Program-made: the position numbers and the translations under genes
Origin: an uncultured Thermoguttaceae bacterium
GTDB lineage: Bacteria; Planctomycetota; Planctomycetia; Pirellulales; Thermoguttaceae
Assembly: GCA_937951625.1 (NCBI GenBank)
Contig: CALFBP010000018.1
Span: forward strand, 115,810-179,809
Direction of reading: 5' to 3'
DNA: 64,000 bases
Shown here: positions 45,581 through 55,996 of the stretch, piece after piece
How the letters are laid out: every line of letters starts with the position of its first letter
How positions within the stretch are numbered: position 1 is the first letter of the stretch
Notes under the pieces: generated by a model
Told to the model about the DNA's origin: nothing
Database searches by the model: none
What the model saw: the letters and a program-made list of their open reading frames with translations, nothing else

Positions 45581-46219
45581 TCAGACCACTAAATCGCCAG
45601 AGCCGCCATGTCCCACTTCCGCGAGGTGACCGGTCTGGTTCAGGGCCAGCAGTTCCACCCGGCCGTCGCCATCGTGGCTAAGGGTGGTGATCGAGCAATT
45701 CTCTAAAGCCAGCGGCGGGTCCTGAAGCGGGATGTTCAGCAACGACTTGATCGTGCTGACAAGCACGCCGCCGTGAGCCACGACCACGACCTGCTCGAAT
45801 CCGGAGCGGAAGATCGCCTCGAAGGCCGCGCGTCCGCGTTGGGCAAGCTGCATCCGCGATTCCCCGCCGGGGATTGCGAAGTCGGGCCGGCCCGAAATCC
45901 ACTCCCGGAGGATCTCCGGGTGACTGCGTTCCAGATCGGTCCGCAATTGGTCCTGGAAGATGCCGACGTGAATCTCCTTGAGCCGGGGATCGAGGTGGAC
46001 CTTCAGGCCGAGACGCGCGGCGATGATCTCGGCGGTTTCCTGGGCACGGCGCAGGGGGCTGGCGAAGAGGGCTTCGATCGGCTTGCCGAGCAAGGCCCTC
46101 GCCGTGGCTTCGGCCTGGAGCCGCCCCAAAGGCGTCAGCACGGAGTGATCCGACTGGCCTTGGAGCCGCCCCTGCGCGTTGTAGTTCGTTTCGCCGTGTC
46201 GGACGCAGTAAACGATCAT
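45581..46219 (-). CDS. Histidine phosphatase / phosphoglycerate-mutase-like protein
   Basis: A 212-residue histidine-phosphatase superfamily protein. The catalytic motif is YCVRHGET near the N-terminus, followed by FASPLRRAQETAEII, KEIHVGIFQ and the second catalytic His in VVVAHGGVL. It could act on phosphoglycerate, alpha-ribazole phosphate or another phosphoester; the sequence alone does not decide. Its ATG begins immediately after the TAG of the isomerase-like gene, so the two are one operon and a sugar-phosphate substrate is plausible. Confidence 0.87.
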   Translation of the reverse strand: MIVYCVRHGETNYNAQGRLQGQSDHSVLTPLGRLQAEATARALLGKPIEALFASPLRRAQETAEIIAARLGLKVHLDPRLKEIHVGIFQDQLRTDLERSHPEILREWISGRPDFAIPGGESRMQLAQRGRAAFEAIFRSGFEQVVVVAHGGVLVSTIKSLLNIPLQDPPLALENCSITTLSHDGDGRVELLALNQTGHLAEVGHGGSGDLVV

Positions 46220-47797
46220 CTAGCCCAGCACATCCCAACGGATGCCAATCTTCCGCAACGCGTAGCCCACCTCGTTGATGTAATCGCCGTAAATGGTCAT
46301 CCAGTGGAAGCCGGGCATATTCTCGGCGAGCACCTGGTCCGGGCAAGCGATCTTGACGTCGATTTGCGAGCGACAGATGGGGAGGAACGGCGCCGCAACG
46401 ATCTCGCCCCGCAGACCCACGTACCGCTCCTGCTTGAAGTCGGGAATGATGTTCGTCACCTTGGTGCCCGCCGTCATTTCCACTTTCGGGGCCGCCCCGT
46501 AATCCGACTCGAAGTGCGTCAGGATTCGCACCGCCTCGAGCTTCTTGCCGTCGAGTTTTCGGGGAGCGGTGCAGTGCGCCAAGGTGATGATGCCATCGTG
46601 CGGATAGGTGGGATCGTTGAGGAACATGGGCCGGTTGGCGATGTTCGCGGCCAGCACGCCGCTGGGAATCACCACGAAGTCCGATTCGCAGAACGCCAAA
46701 TAGCCGTCGTCGTTCAAAGTGCTCAGACACATGCAGGCCGAGGTCTCCGCCAGCGGCATGATCGTGCCCATGCAGCCGTTGATCGTCACGGCCCGGCATC
46801 CGTGGGCGGCCATCAGCTTGCGGAACACCTGCTCGAGCAGGAAAGCGTTGTCCAGCGGCTCCTGGGGAATTTCCATTTTGGTGCCTGGCAGCTTGACGTA
46901 CTCGGCGGCGCGTTTTCGCGCCAAGGCCACTTCCGCCTTGTCGTTCTTGGCCGCCTGGATCAGCTTGCCCAACTCGGGATAGGGAATGGTCACGATGTCG
47001 AACTTGAACTTCTGCCGCACAAGGTCAGGAACGACCTGGCCTGGCTGGGCCCATGCCCCTGGCCCACCAATCGCCAGAATCTTCGTGCCCAGTGTGTTCA
47101 CCAGGCCACACAACGAACGCAAACGCCAAGTCAATTCGCCGAAGTTGTCCACCACCACGTCCTGCGGCTCGATGCCTTGGATCTTCTGGTGGTCCGTCCG
47201 TTGGCGGAGATAGTGTGGGCTGACGATTTCATACCAGAGGGACAACGGGCCCGAGTAGTGGCGCAAGAAAAACACAACCGGCTTCCCGAGTTTCTCCAGT
47301 CCCTCGATCCACCCGCTGGCGGCGTAGACCACCAGCACGTCGGCTGACGCCACCTCGGCAATTTTGGAGAGTTCGCTGGCATTGGGGGCCGAGGCGACTG
47401 GCAGGACCTGCATCGGGAAGTCCGCCGTGCTGCGAATTTTCTCCAATTCCTGCTGGATTCGCGCGACCTCTTGGTCCGCGTCTTGCTGGGTCTGAATACC
47501 GCCCCAGGGTCGCCAACTCGTCTGAGGGGCACGCTTATGGAGCTGGTAAATAAAAACCGGCTTCACAATGAGTGGGCGACGGGGCGGCGCCGGCCCGAAC
47601 TCTGGACTGGTCGCGGCAAGAGCCGACCAGGAAATCCCGCTGATCGCCGCCCCCCCAAAAGCAGCGGCAGCGCTAACCCCGCCGAGAAAAACTCGACGAG
47701 TGATCTCCCCGGACGTATTATGGGAGCATGGGCAGCAGTGGGGAATCCATGGACTTGAAACATCACTATGCCGATCCCTAAATTGATGTTTACCCAT
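46220..47797 (-). CDS. Exported sugar-isomerase-fold protein (L-fucose/L-arabinose isomerase-like)
   Basis: A 525-residue protein started at ATG 47797, preceded by AAGGAG. A twin-arginine signal (ITRRVFLGGVSAAAAFGG) lies about 32 residues in, giving an unusually long N-region. The mature part resembles fucose/arabinose isomerase N and middle domains (VLVVYAASGWIEGLEKLG, VVFFLRHYSGPLSLWYEIV, ILAIGGPGAWA, VTINGCMGTIMPLAETSACM). The end (LPICRSQIDVKIACPDQVL, FHWMTIYGDYINEVG) matches the C-terminal isomerase domain. A Tat signal on this fold is unusual because the known isomerases are cytoplasmic. The histidine phosphatase follows directly. Confidence 0.75.
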   Translation of the reverse strand: MGKHQFRDRHSDVSSPWIPHCCPCSHNTSGEITRRVFLGGVSAAAAFGGAAISGISWSALAATSPEFGPAPPRRPLIVKPVFIYQLHKRAPQTSWRPWGGIQTQQDADQEVARIQQELEKIRSTADFPMQVLPVASAPNASELSKIAEVASADVLVVYAASGWIEGLEKLGKPVVFFLRHYSGPLSLWYEIVSPHYLRQRTDHQKIQGIEPQDVVVDNFGELTWRLRSLCGLVNTLGTKILAIGGPGAWAQPGQVVPDLVRQKFKFDIVTIPYPELGKLIQAAKNDKAEVALARKRAAEYVKLPGTKMEIPQEPLDNAFLLEQVFRKLMAAHGCRAVTINGCMGTIMPLAETSACMCLSTLNDDGYLAFCESDFVVIPSGVLAANIANRPMFLNDPTYPHDGIITLAHCTAPRKLDGKKLEAVRILTHFESDYGAAPKVEMTAGTKVTNIIPDFKQERYVGLRGEIVAAPFLPICRSQIDVKIACPDQVLAENMPGFHWMTIYGDYINEVGYALRKIGIRWDVLG

Positions 47798-48070
47798 CGT
47801 CGGAACTCCTTCATTCATGGAGGGTTGAAGCCGATTCCACCACGCTTTGCTCACCATAACCGAGGGCGATGCCCAAGGCAACTGGTTGGCAAGGCTAAGT
47901 ACTACCAACGACGGTATTTGAAATTGGGGCAGGCCATACCGGAACGTCCGAGGTTGGATTACAGTATGTAATATTTAGTTGGCTGCAAGTCGAAGGCTAT
48001 CGCCGTTTGGTTTCCGGCGCCTGCCCCGCCAAAACTTGCCACCCTGAGAATCAACCCCAAGGAGTCACCC

Positions 48071-49039
48071 GTGACCGCCCCGTGGATTACCTACCGACCC
48101 GAACTCAAAGTCCTTGACTGTACAGTGCGCGACGGCGGACTGATCAACGACCATCATTTCGATGATGATTTCGTCAAGGCGATCTATCAGACGTGCGTGG
48201 AGGCCGGGATCGATTACATGGAGATCGGCTACAAGGCCTCCAAGAGGATCGCCGCGCCTGACAAGTTCGGCGCCTGGAAATTCTGCGACGAAGACGATAT
48301 TCGCCGGATTACGGACGACAACCCGACGCCGCTCAAGCTGGCAGTCATGGTGGACGCGGGCAAATCGGACTGGCGGACCGACATCTTGCCGAAAAAACAA
48401 AGCGTGCTGGACATGGTCCGTGTGGCCTTCTACGTCAACCAGGTGCCCGAGGCGATCGACATGATCAAGGACGCCGCGGACAAGGGCTATGAGGTTTCGG
48501 CCAACTTGATGGCGGTGTCGCGGGCGTCGGAGTTGGAGGTCGAACAGGCCCTGGAACTTTTGGTCCAAACCCCGGCGAGTGTCATCGTCGTGGTCGACAG
48601 CTTTGGTTCGCTCTACGCCGAGCAGGTCGAATTGCTGGTCAAAAAGTATCTCCAATACGCGAAGCCAGCGGGAAAGGAAGTGGGAATCCACGCCCACAAC
48701 AATCAGCAACTCGGCTTTGCCAACACGATCGAGGCGATCATCCATGGTGCGAACCGCGTGGATGCGACGATGATGGGCCTCGGTCGCGGCGCTGGCAATT
48801 GCCCCATGGAGCTATTGATCGGCTTTCTGCGGAATCCTAAGTTCAAGATTCGACCGATTTACAAGGTGCTTCAGGACAAGCTGTTGCCGCTGAGCCGGCA
48901 AGTGGAGTGGGGCCCCTATGTGCAATACAACATCACGGGCCAGCTCAACCAACACCCGCGAAGTGCCATCGCCGCCCGAGCCAGCGATCAGCGCGACAAC
49001 TACGTCGATTTCTACGACAAACTTGTGCTCGAGGAATGA
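48071..49039 (+). CDS. DRE-TIM metallolyase-family aldolase
   Basis: A 322-residue TIM-barrel protein of the HMG-CoA lyase/4-hydroxy-2-oxovalerate aldolase group. The motif LDCTVRDGG near the N-terminus replaces the usual DTTLRDG, and the metal-binding HAHNN motif follows in EVGIHAHNNQQLGFAN. DATMMGLGRGAGNCPMELL is typical of the superfamily. The GTG start has AAGGAG eight bases upstream. The barrel is complete, but the C-terminal domain of true oxovalerate aldolases is short, so the substrate is uncertain. Confidence 0.85.
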   Translation: MTAPWITYRPELKVLDCTVRDGGLINDHHFDDDFVKAIYQTCVEAGIDYMEIGYKASKRIAAPDKFGAWKFCDEDDIRRITDDNPTPLKLAVMVDAGKSDWRTDILPKKQSVLDMVRVAFYVNQVPEAIDMIKDAADKGYEVSANLMAVSRASELEVEQALELLVQTPASVIVVVDSFGSLYAEQVELLVKKYLQYAKPAGKEVGIHAHNNQQLGFANTIEAIIHGANRVDATMMGLGRGAGNCPMELLIGFLRNPKFKIRPIYKVLQDKLLPLSRQVEWGPYVQYNITGQLNQHPRSAIAARASDQRDNYVDFYDKLVLEE

Positions 49040-49047
49040 AGGCCGCG

Positions 49048-49338
49048 TCAGGTTGCGCCGCCGCCGTATTCGGCCTTGGCGAGGCTGCTTTCATCCTGCG
49101 TGTTTGTGCAGAGTGGCGTCGTCAGAGACACTGGCGCCGAACTATCGAGTATTGGGGCGTTCGCTTCGAAGCGAGTTTGATCATTGGGAGCTTCGAGTCC
49201 GCTTGACCGAGTTTCCGAGCCCAAAGCGATCCAGGCCTCGCGCAGGCTCCGCGGCCCGTGGCCAAGCGCAACCGCCAGCGCGTACCCTAAGCCCACATTG
49301 CACAGGCCGACCCCCATCAACAGTAGAAAAACACCCAT
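49048..49338 (-). CDS. Small membrane protein, unknown function
   Basis: A 96-residue frame whose first half looks genuine. A hydrophobic N-terminal helix (VFLLLMGVGLCNVGLGYALA) is followed by ALGHGPRSLREAW, while the rest is polar and Thr/Ser-rich. A GAGG lies about 12 bases before the ATG, which is long. It converges on the aldolase gene with only 8 bases between stops. No family name can be given; similar short single-helix proteins are common in planctomycetes. Confidence 0.5.
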   Translation of the reverse strand: MGVFLLLMGVGLCNVGLGYALAVALGHGPRSLREAWIALGSETRSSGLEAPNDQTRFEANAPILDSSAPVSLTTPLCTNTQDESSLAKAEYGGGAT

Positions 49339-50400
49339 CGAACAAGTTTACCTCATGCGTTGCCTCAGCGTGACGTAATCGCCTTGGCGACAGCGGGAAT
49401 TATCCGTAACATCTTCAAGTTAATTAACTTACGTCTAGTTACTAGGGGTACACTCAACAAAGAGGAGTCCCCCTTTGGATGCATCCAATGCGTTGAGCTG
49501 ACGCGCCTCCCGTCTTCCACCCGATGCGGTCCGACCACGCGGGTTCGGCTGCGGGGCTAGGACAAGGCCAAGGGGTCGAGTAAAAAACTTGCGGTGGGAT
49601 TCTTAAATAGTTTCTGACATTTTCCTGACCTTTTTCTTACAATCAGCGTTTACAGTTGAAGCTTGTTGCCCGGCTCCGAGCTGGGCGCACGGCCTGTGTC
49701 GCTGGTAGCTGGATAAGAACGGCAAAACGGCACTTTTTCCACGCCTATCGGTCCGAAAAGGTGCCTTTCGCCGCCAACACGGAGGGTCACTATCTCGATT
49801 GTCTGGACACGGAATCGACTCGCGGGGCGCGGTTTTGTGAACGACTGGCATAATGGTCCACCATCAGGAGAGGAATCGACCAGCTTGGATTAGTTTTGAA
49901 CCATGGCAGGGACGTCTCCGTGGGAGGACAGGCCACGAGCGGTGGCATTTTGTTGGGGAAATCGTTCTAAAGGCGTTCGCTGGGGAGGGTGGCGTTGGGT
50001 CGCTCGCCAGAGGATGTGGCGAGAGAGAAAAAATATAGAAGGCGTGGCGGCCGTCGCCTTCGGCGCGAGAGCATCTCCCGCCCGCTGCTCCGCGTGGTTT
50101 CACCATGGTGTTGGCGGCAATTCATGAGGGAAATCTCGAAAAGTCAGTGTCGAAACGCGGTGATTGGTGTGAGGCCAGAGGAAAAGCGCAGTTCTGACGC
50201 GGAGAGCCGTTCCGCCGCAGAACGTACGTTTGCGAATTCGCGAAATGGTGGTCCACACATTCCCTTTCAACACGTTTTTTAGATTTCAGGAGATGGATTT
50301 GGAAGCCTTGAACGAAACAGTCGCTCAACGAGTTTCATCGTCCGCGCTGCCGTCCACGCGGCCGGAAAAAGAAACGTTGCATGATGTTCCGAGGGTGCGT
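49339..50400. other. Long non-coding stretch upstream of phoB
   Basis: About 1060 bases with no convincing gene. Short frames here (for example 49656-49853 plus and 49864-50106 minus) lack ribosome sites and protein character. A Pho-box-like repeat lies at 49614-49646. The phoB frame is open from 50230, but the preferred start is 50401. The region may be a long transcribed leader, encode a small RNA, or be a decayed gene. Confidence 0.45.
49614..49646 (+). promoter_or_regulatory. Pho-box-like triple 11-base repeat
   Basis: Three successive 11-base units begin CTGACAT, CTGACCT and CTTACAA, each with a short spacer (TTTC, TTTT, TCAG). The period and the CTGxCAT core match the Pho box bound by PhoB dimers, whose usual core is CTGTCAT with 11-base spacing. 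It lies 755 bases upstream of phoB, so autoregulation is plausible, although the distance is long. Confidence 0.45.
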
Positions 50401-51096
50401 ATGGCCAGGCGTTCCATCCTGGTGGTCGAGGATGAAGAAGACATCCGTGAATTGGTGAGCTACACGTTGTTGAAAGAAGGCTATCAGGTGGCTAGCGTGG
50501 CGACTGGTGAGGAGGCCTTGGCGCTTGCCCAAGCCCAGCCGCCTGATCTGATTCTCCTTGACCTGATGCTTCCCGGCATCGGGGGACTGGCGGTCTGCCA
50601 ACAGCTCCGCAGCCAGCCCGACACGGCACACATTGCGATCGTCATGTTGACGGCCAAGGGGGAGGAAGGGGACATCGTCGCCGGGTTGAACGCCGGGGCC
50701 ACGGACTACGTCACCAAGCCGTTTAGCCGGAACGTCCTCCTGGCGAGGATTCGAGCGGCGCTGCGGCACGCTCCACCCCGCTCGGATGATGGAGCGTTGG
50801 ACGACGAGTCTATCCAAATCCACAACCTCCTGATCGACCGTCGCCGTCACGCGGTCTTTGTTGACGGCAATCCCGTGGAGCTCAGCGCGACCGAATTCCG
50901 CCTGTTGTTGGTCTTGGCCCGCAAGCCGGGTTGGGTCTTCAGCAGGGAAGACATTCTCGATGCGATCCACGGGGACAGTTACGCGGTCACGCCCCGCGCC
51001 GTAGATGTGCAGATCGTGGGGCTTCGCCGGAAGTTGGGAAAGGCGGGAGAATACGTGGAGACAGTCCGAGGAGTCGGCTATCGCTTGAAGGAATGA
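50401..51096 (+). CDS. phoB: Response regulator PhoB
   Basis: OmpR/PhoB-family regulator of 231 residues. Receiver domain at about 4-120 with acidic pocket EDEED, phosphoacceptor D54 (LILLDLMLPG) and TKPF. Winged-helix domain at about 130-230 (LSATEFRLLLVLARKPG, VFSREDILDAIHGD, VDVQIVGLRRKLG, VRGVGYRL). The Met at 50401 has GAGGG five bases upstream and gives the normal PhoB length; a Met at 50293 would add 36 residues. It controls phosphate-starvation genes in well-studied bacteria. It is followed after 46 bases by its kinase. Confidence 0.9.
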   Translation: MARRSILVVEDEEDIRELVSYTLLKEGYQVASVATGEEALALAQAQPPDLILLDLMLPGIGGLAVCQQLRSQPDTAHIAIVMLTAKGEEGDIVAGLNAGATDYVTKPFSRNVLLARIRAALRHAPPRSDDGALDDESIQIHNLLIDRRRHAVFVDGNPVELSATEFRLLLVLARKPGWVFSREDILDAIHGDSYAVTPRAVDVQIVGLRRKLGKAGEYVETVRGVGYRLKE

Positions 51097-51142
51097 CGTC
51101 GGCTCCCGTCCGCCCAGGCGGACGGAGAGAAGCCAAGAGACG

Positions 51143-52972
51143 ATGATGCCCCGAAAGCGGCTCTTTTGGCAAGTTTTTTGGGCCTACCTGGTGATCATGG
51201 TCGCCGTGATCACAGGCGGCGGATGGTACGCTTCTCGCGAGGCGCGACAATTTTATCTCGATCGCGAATCTCACGAGCTGGAAACCGTGGGCTGGCTATG
51301 CGCGGATCGGCTTGCCGAACTTGTAGACGCGGCCCGCTGGTCCGACGTTCAGGCCGTCTGCGAGACGTTGGGCCGGAAGCTCGGGGCGCGGATCACCGTG
51401 ATTCTTCCCTCCGGCGTGGTTGTTGGCGAGAGTCTTCAGCCGCCGGAACAGCTCGACAATCACGGCGATCGCCCCGAGGTTCTCGAAGCCCTGCGCGGCG
51501 GTGTGGGACGCTCGCAGCGCTTCAGCGATACCCTCGGCGAGGAACGGATGTATGTGGCCGTTCCCGCGAGGCACGACGACCGCATCATCGCCGTTGTTCG
51601 GGCCTCCCTTTCGATGCAATCGCTGTACGAGACCTTGCAATCGGTTTATCTGCGGGTCGCGATGGCGGGGTTGGTGGCGATCGCGTTGGTCACGGCCTCC
51701 AGCGTCCTGGTCGCCAGGAAGATCGTCCGCCCGTTGGAAATCATTCGCGACGGCGCCGAGCGATTCGCGAGGGGCGACTTGAATCATCGCCTACCCATTC
51801 AGGGCGCCGAGGAGGTGAAAAAACTGGCCGAATCGATGAACCACATGGCTTTGGAATTGCACTCGCGTATGGAAACAATCGTCAACCGCGAGCACGAACA
51901 TGAAGCCGTGCTCTCCAGTATGGACGAAGGCGTGCTGGCCGTGGACTATGCCGGGAGAATCCTCAGCCTGAACGCCGCTGGGGCTGAACTTCTCGGCGTC
52001 GAGTCCGACAAGGTGCGGGGACGAGTCGTTCATGAAGTTATTCGTTTTTACAATCTTCTCCAGTTCGTGGACCGCACGCTCGTCAGTCCAGCTTGCGTGG
52101 AGGAGGACCTGGAATTGCGCCAGCCGGAGAACCGCTGGATTCACGCTCACGGAACGTTGCTTCACGACGCGGCGGGTAACAAGATCGGGGCGTTGATCGT
52201 TTTGCACGACGTGACGCGCCTCCGCCATTTGGAAAATGTGCGCCGCGACTTCGTAGCCAACGTTTCGCATGAACTTCGCACGCCCATCACTTCCATCAAG
52301 GGTTTCGTGGAAACGCTTCTGGCCGAGGAGCTCGCCAACAAGGAGACATCGCTGCGATTCCTCCGCATCGTGCTCAAACAGGCGGATCGTCTGGACGCGA
52401 TCATCAACGATCTGCTGCTGCTGTCGCGCGTCGAGCGGGGAACGGAGGAGCACTCGATCGAACTGGATGTGGAGCCGATCCTCCCGGTCCTTGTTTCCGC
52501 GGTGGAAATGTGCGAGTGCAAGGCCCGCGACAAGCAAATCTGCATCGAGGTGGAGTGTGCAGAAAATCTCTTGGCCTCGATCAACGCGCCCTTGTTGGAA
52601 CAAGCCGTCGTCAACCTCCTAGACAACGCGATCAAGTACAGCAGCACCGGCAGTCGCGTGCGCCTTGCGGCCTCGGCCGAGGACTCCGAAGTGGTGATCC
52701 AAGTCCAGGACGAGGGGTGCGGCATCGAGGCGAAGCACTTGCCCCGGCTTTTCGAGCGATTCTACCGTGTGGATAAGGCCCGCAGCCGCGAACTCGGCGG
52801 GACCGGGCTGGGTCTGGCTATCGTCAAGCACATCGTCGCTGCCCACCGGGGGCATGTCGGGGTCCAAAGTGCCATTGGCCGAGGCAGCGTGTTTTTCATC
52901 CGCCTGCCCAAACCATCCCTTGCCTCTGCACCCATCACCGAGTTTTCCGCCGAAGTGCCCCCAGCCCGTTAG
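51143..52972 (+). CDS. phoR: Sensor histidine kinase PhoR
   Basis: A 609-residue membrane kinase. Two transmembrane segments (about 9-26 and 171-190) enclose a periplasmic domain of about 140 residues. Then come HAMP (about 192-245, KIVRPLEIIRDGAERFARGD), PAS (about 250-355, SSMDEGVLAVDYAGRILSLN), HisKA with phospho-His in FVANVSHELRTP (about 371-382) and HATPase (NLLDNAIKYSS, DEGCGIEAKHLPRLFERF, GGTGLGLAIVKHI). The architecture fits PhoR-type kinases. A larger periplasmic domain than in E. coli PhoR suggests direct ligand sensing rather than reliance on PhoU/Pst alone. The stop is followed by non-coding or decayed DNA. Confidence 0.9.
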   Translation: MMPRKRLFWQVFWAYLVIMVAVITGGGWYASREARQFYLDRESHELETVGWLCADRLAELVDAARWSDVQAVCETLGRKLGARITVILPSGVVVGESLQPPEQLDNHGDRPEVLEALRGGVGRSQRFSDTLGEERMYVAVPARHDDRIIAVVRASLSMQSLYETLQSVYLRVAMAGLVAIALVTASSVLVARKIVRPLEIIRDGAERFARGDLNHRLPIQGAEEVKKLAESMNHMALELHSRMETIVNREHEHEAVLSSMDEGVLAVDYAGRILSLNAAGAELLGVESDKVRGRVVHEVIRFYNLLQFVDRTLVSPACVEEDLELRQPENRWIHAHGTLLHDAAGNKIGALIVLHDVTRLRHLENVRRDFVANVSHELRTPITSIKGFVETLLAEELANKETSLRFLRIVLKQADRLDAIINDLLLLSRVERGTEEHSIELDVEPILPVLVSAVEMCECKARDKQICIEVECAENLLASINAPLLEQAVVNLLDNAIKYSSTGSRVRLAASAEDSEVVIQVQDEGCGIEAKHLPRLFERFYRVDKARSRELGGTGLGLAIVKHIVAAHRGHVGVQSAIGRGSVFFIRLPKPSLASAPITEFSAEVPPAR

Positions 52973-53079
52973 CGTCGGCAAGGATGGTCCGCAGGCAGGA
53001 TGCGACGAACAGCCTTGGGCGATCCAGCGGTCGCAGTAGGCTCAAGTTCCCTTAGCTTCATCGGTCCCCTCCGCAATGC

Positions 53080-53331
53080 GAAGACCAGCCCTTCGAAGCC
53101 ACCGGCATCGTGCTCGAGGGAACCTCCGACATCACGATCACCGGGAATGTGTTCTCGGGCCTCGCCGGCGAGGCGATTCGCGCCGACGCCGCCTGCCGCC
53201 GCCTCGTCGTGGCCAACAACATCCTGACCGACCTGAACCGCAAGACCCCGGGACAAGGCAAGGCGATCGATCTGGGCGGCGCCCAAGAGGTTTTCGAGAG
53301 CCAGAATCTCGGGACAACGCCGTCCAAATAA
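53080..53331 (+). pseudogene. Remnant of a right-handed beta-helix repeat protein
   Basis: The frame opens just after a stop at 53053-53055. It reads as the C-terminal end of a parallel beta-helix protein from about 53080 (TGIVLEGTSDITITGNVFSG, then RRLVVANNILTDLN, as in pectate-lyase-type coils). No start or signal peptide is present. After its stop at 53329-53331 the same frame continues with protein-like sequence to 53577 (AETFAVSGTKIRTED, GILVDRVESVRGLHKTIDLL), suggesting an in-frame stop plus 5' deletion. A family of exported beta-helix proteins is common in planctomycetes. Confidence 0.5.
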
Positions 53332-54013
53332 CACGAGTTGATGCTTCAAGCCGAGACTTTCGCCGTGAGCGGGACGAAGATTCGCACCGAGGACCGGTCC
53401 AAGGGCAGGGGCATTCTCGTAGACCGCGTGGAAAGCGTGCGCGGGCTTCACAAGACGATCGATTTGCTCTTCCGCGCCTTCTGCGCCCGACGTTTAAGCA
53501 GCGATTGGCAGCGCGAAGTCGAGAGAATGCGACCTTGGCTCCGAAGCCCATCGCCTCAAGGCCGCGGCGAGACTTAAGCCGGTGCTTCTCCTTCGAGTTT
53601 GCGAATGGTCCGACGAGGGTATGGTTTGGGGAAGCGAGCCCAAGCCAGGGGTGCGAGAGTTTTTGGGCGACTCGTTGGCCCAAACAATTTCCAACCGGGC
53701 CACCCCCAGACGGCTAAGGCAGCGACCGCACCCTGTGGCGCAACCTCGGTGACCGGCGGCATCACACTTACCCCGATAAGCTTGCAAAAGCAGAAAAACC
53801 TATCTCAAACCCCATCGCAGCGTTACTTTCTCGCCCACGCAACAGACGAGGCAAGCGCGCCATGGGTTTTGGGATAGGCTTGATAAACCGTTGGTCCGGG
53901 CAGCCCGGACCAACGGGTTGTCGGGGAGAAACGCTTTTATTTGGACGGGCCGATCGGCCCGGGTTGTTGTTGCCCGTCGCCGCCCTCGAACGCCGGGCGT
54001 CAGGCAAGTGGCA
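53332..54013. other. Region between the decayed beta-helix gene and groEL
   Basis: About 680 bases without an intact gene. The first part continues the beta-helix remnant in frame; the rest shows only chance frames. The groEL terminator lies at 53888-53916. Confidence 0.5.
53888..53916 (-). terminator. Rho-independent terminator of the groES-groEL operon
   Basis: A perfect 13-bp stem (CCGTTGGTCCGGG with CCCGGACCAACGG) around a 3-base loop, followed on the minus strand by TTTAT. It lies about 100 bases past the groEL stop, on the strand that reads out of groEL. Confidence 0.75.
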
Positions 54014-55666
<1,653 letters not shown>

Positions 55667-55996
55667 TCAGGACTCGATAATCGCCAGGATGTCTTCCTCG
55701 CGGAGCAGGAGCAGCTTGCGCTCGCCCAACTTGAACTCGTCGCCCGCGTATGAGCTGAACACCACGCGATCACCGGGCTTGACTTGGAACGGGGCCCGTT
55801 TGCCATCGTCCAACAACCGCCCGTCGCCAACGCTCAACACGGTGCCTCGCGCCGGCTTATCCTTGGCAGTGTCGGGCAAAAGAATGCCGCCGGCGGTCCG
55901 CTCCTCTGATTCCTCCCGTTCTACCACCACGCGATCGCCCAGCGGTTGAAGGTCGATCGAGCCCCCCTCGTTCTTCTCGCTCTTTTTCTTGGCCAT
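55667..55996 (-). CDS. groES: Co-chaperonin GroES
   Basis: A 109-residue co-chaperonin from the ATG at 55996, preceded by GGAGG. The usual features are present: LQPLGDRVVVEREESEERT, the mobile loop GGILLPDTAKDKP, GDRVVFSSYAGDEFKL and LLLREEDILAII. A Lys/Glu-rich N-terminal extension of about 15 residues precedes the core. The longer upstream frame has no ribosome site. No CIRCE operator was found upstream, so regulation is probably not by HrcA at this promoter. Confidence 0.97.
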   Translation of the reverse strand: MAKKKSEKNEGGSIDLQPLGDRVVVEREESEERTAGGILLPDTAKDKPARGTVLSVGDGRLLDDGKRAPFQVKPGDRVVFSSYAGDEFKLGERKLLLLREEDILAIIES

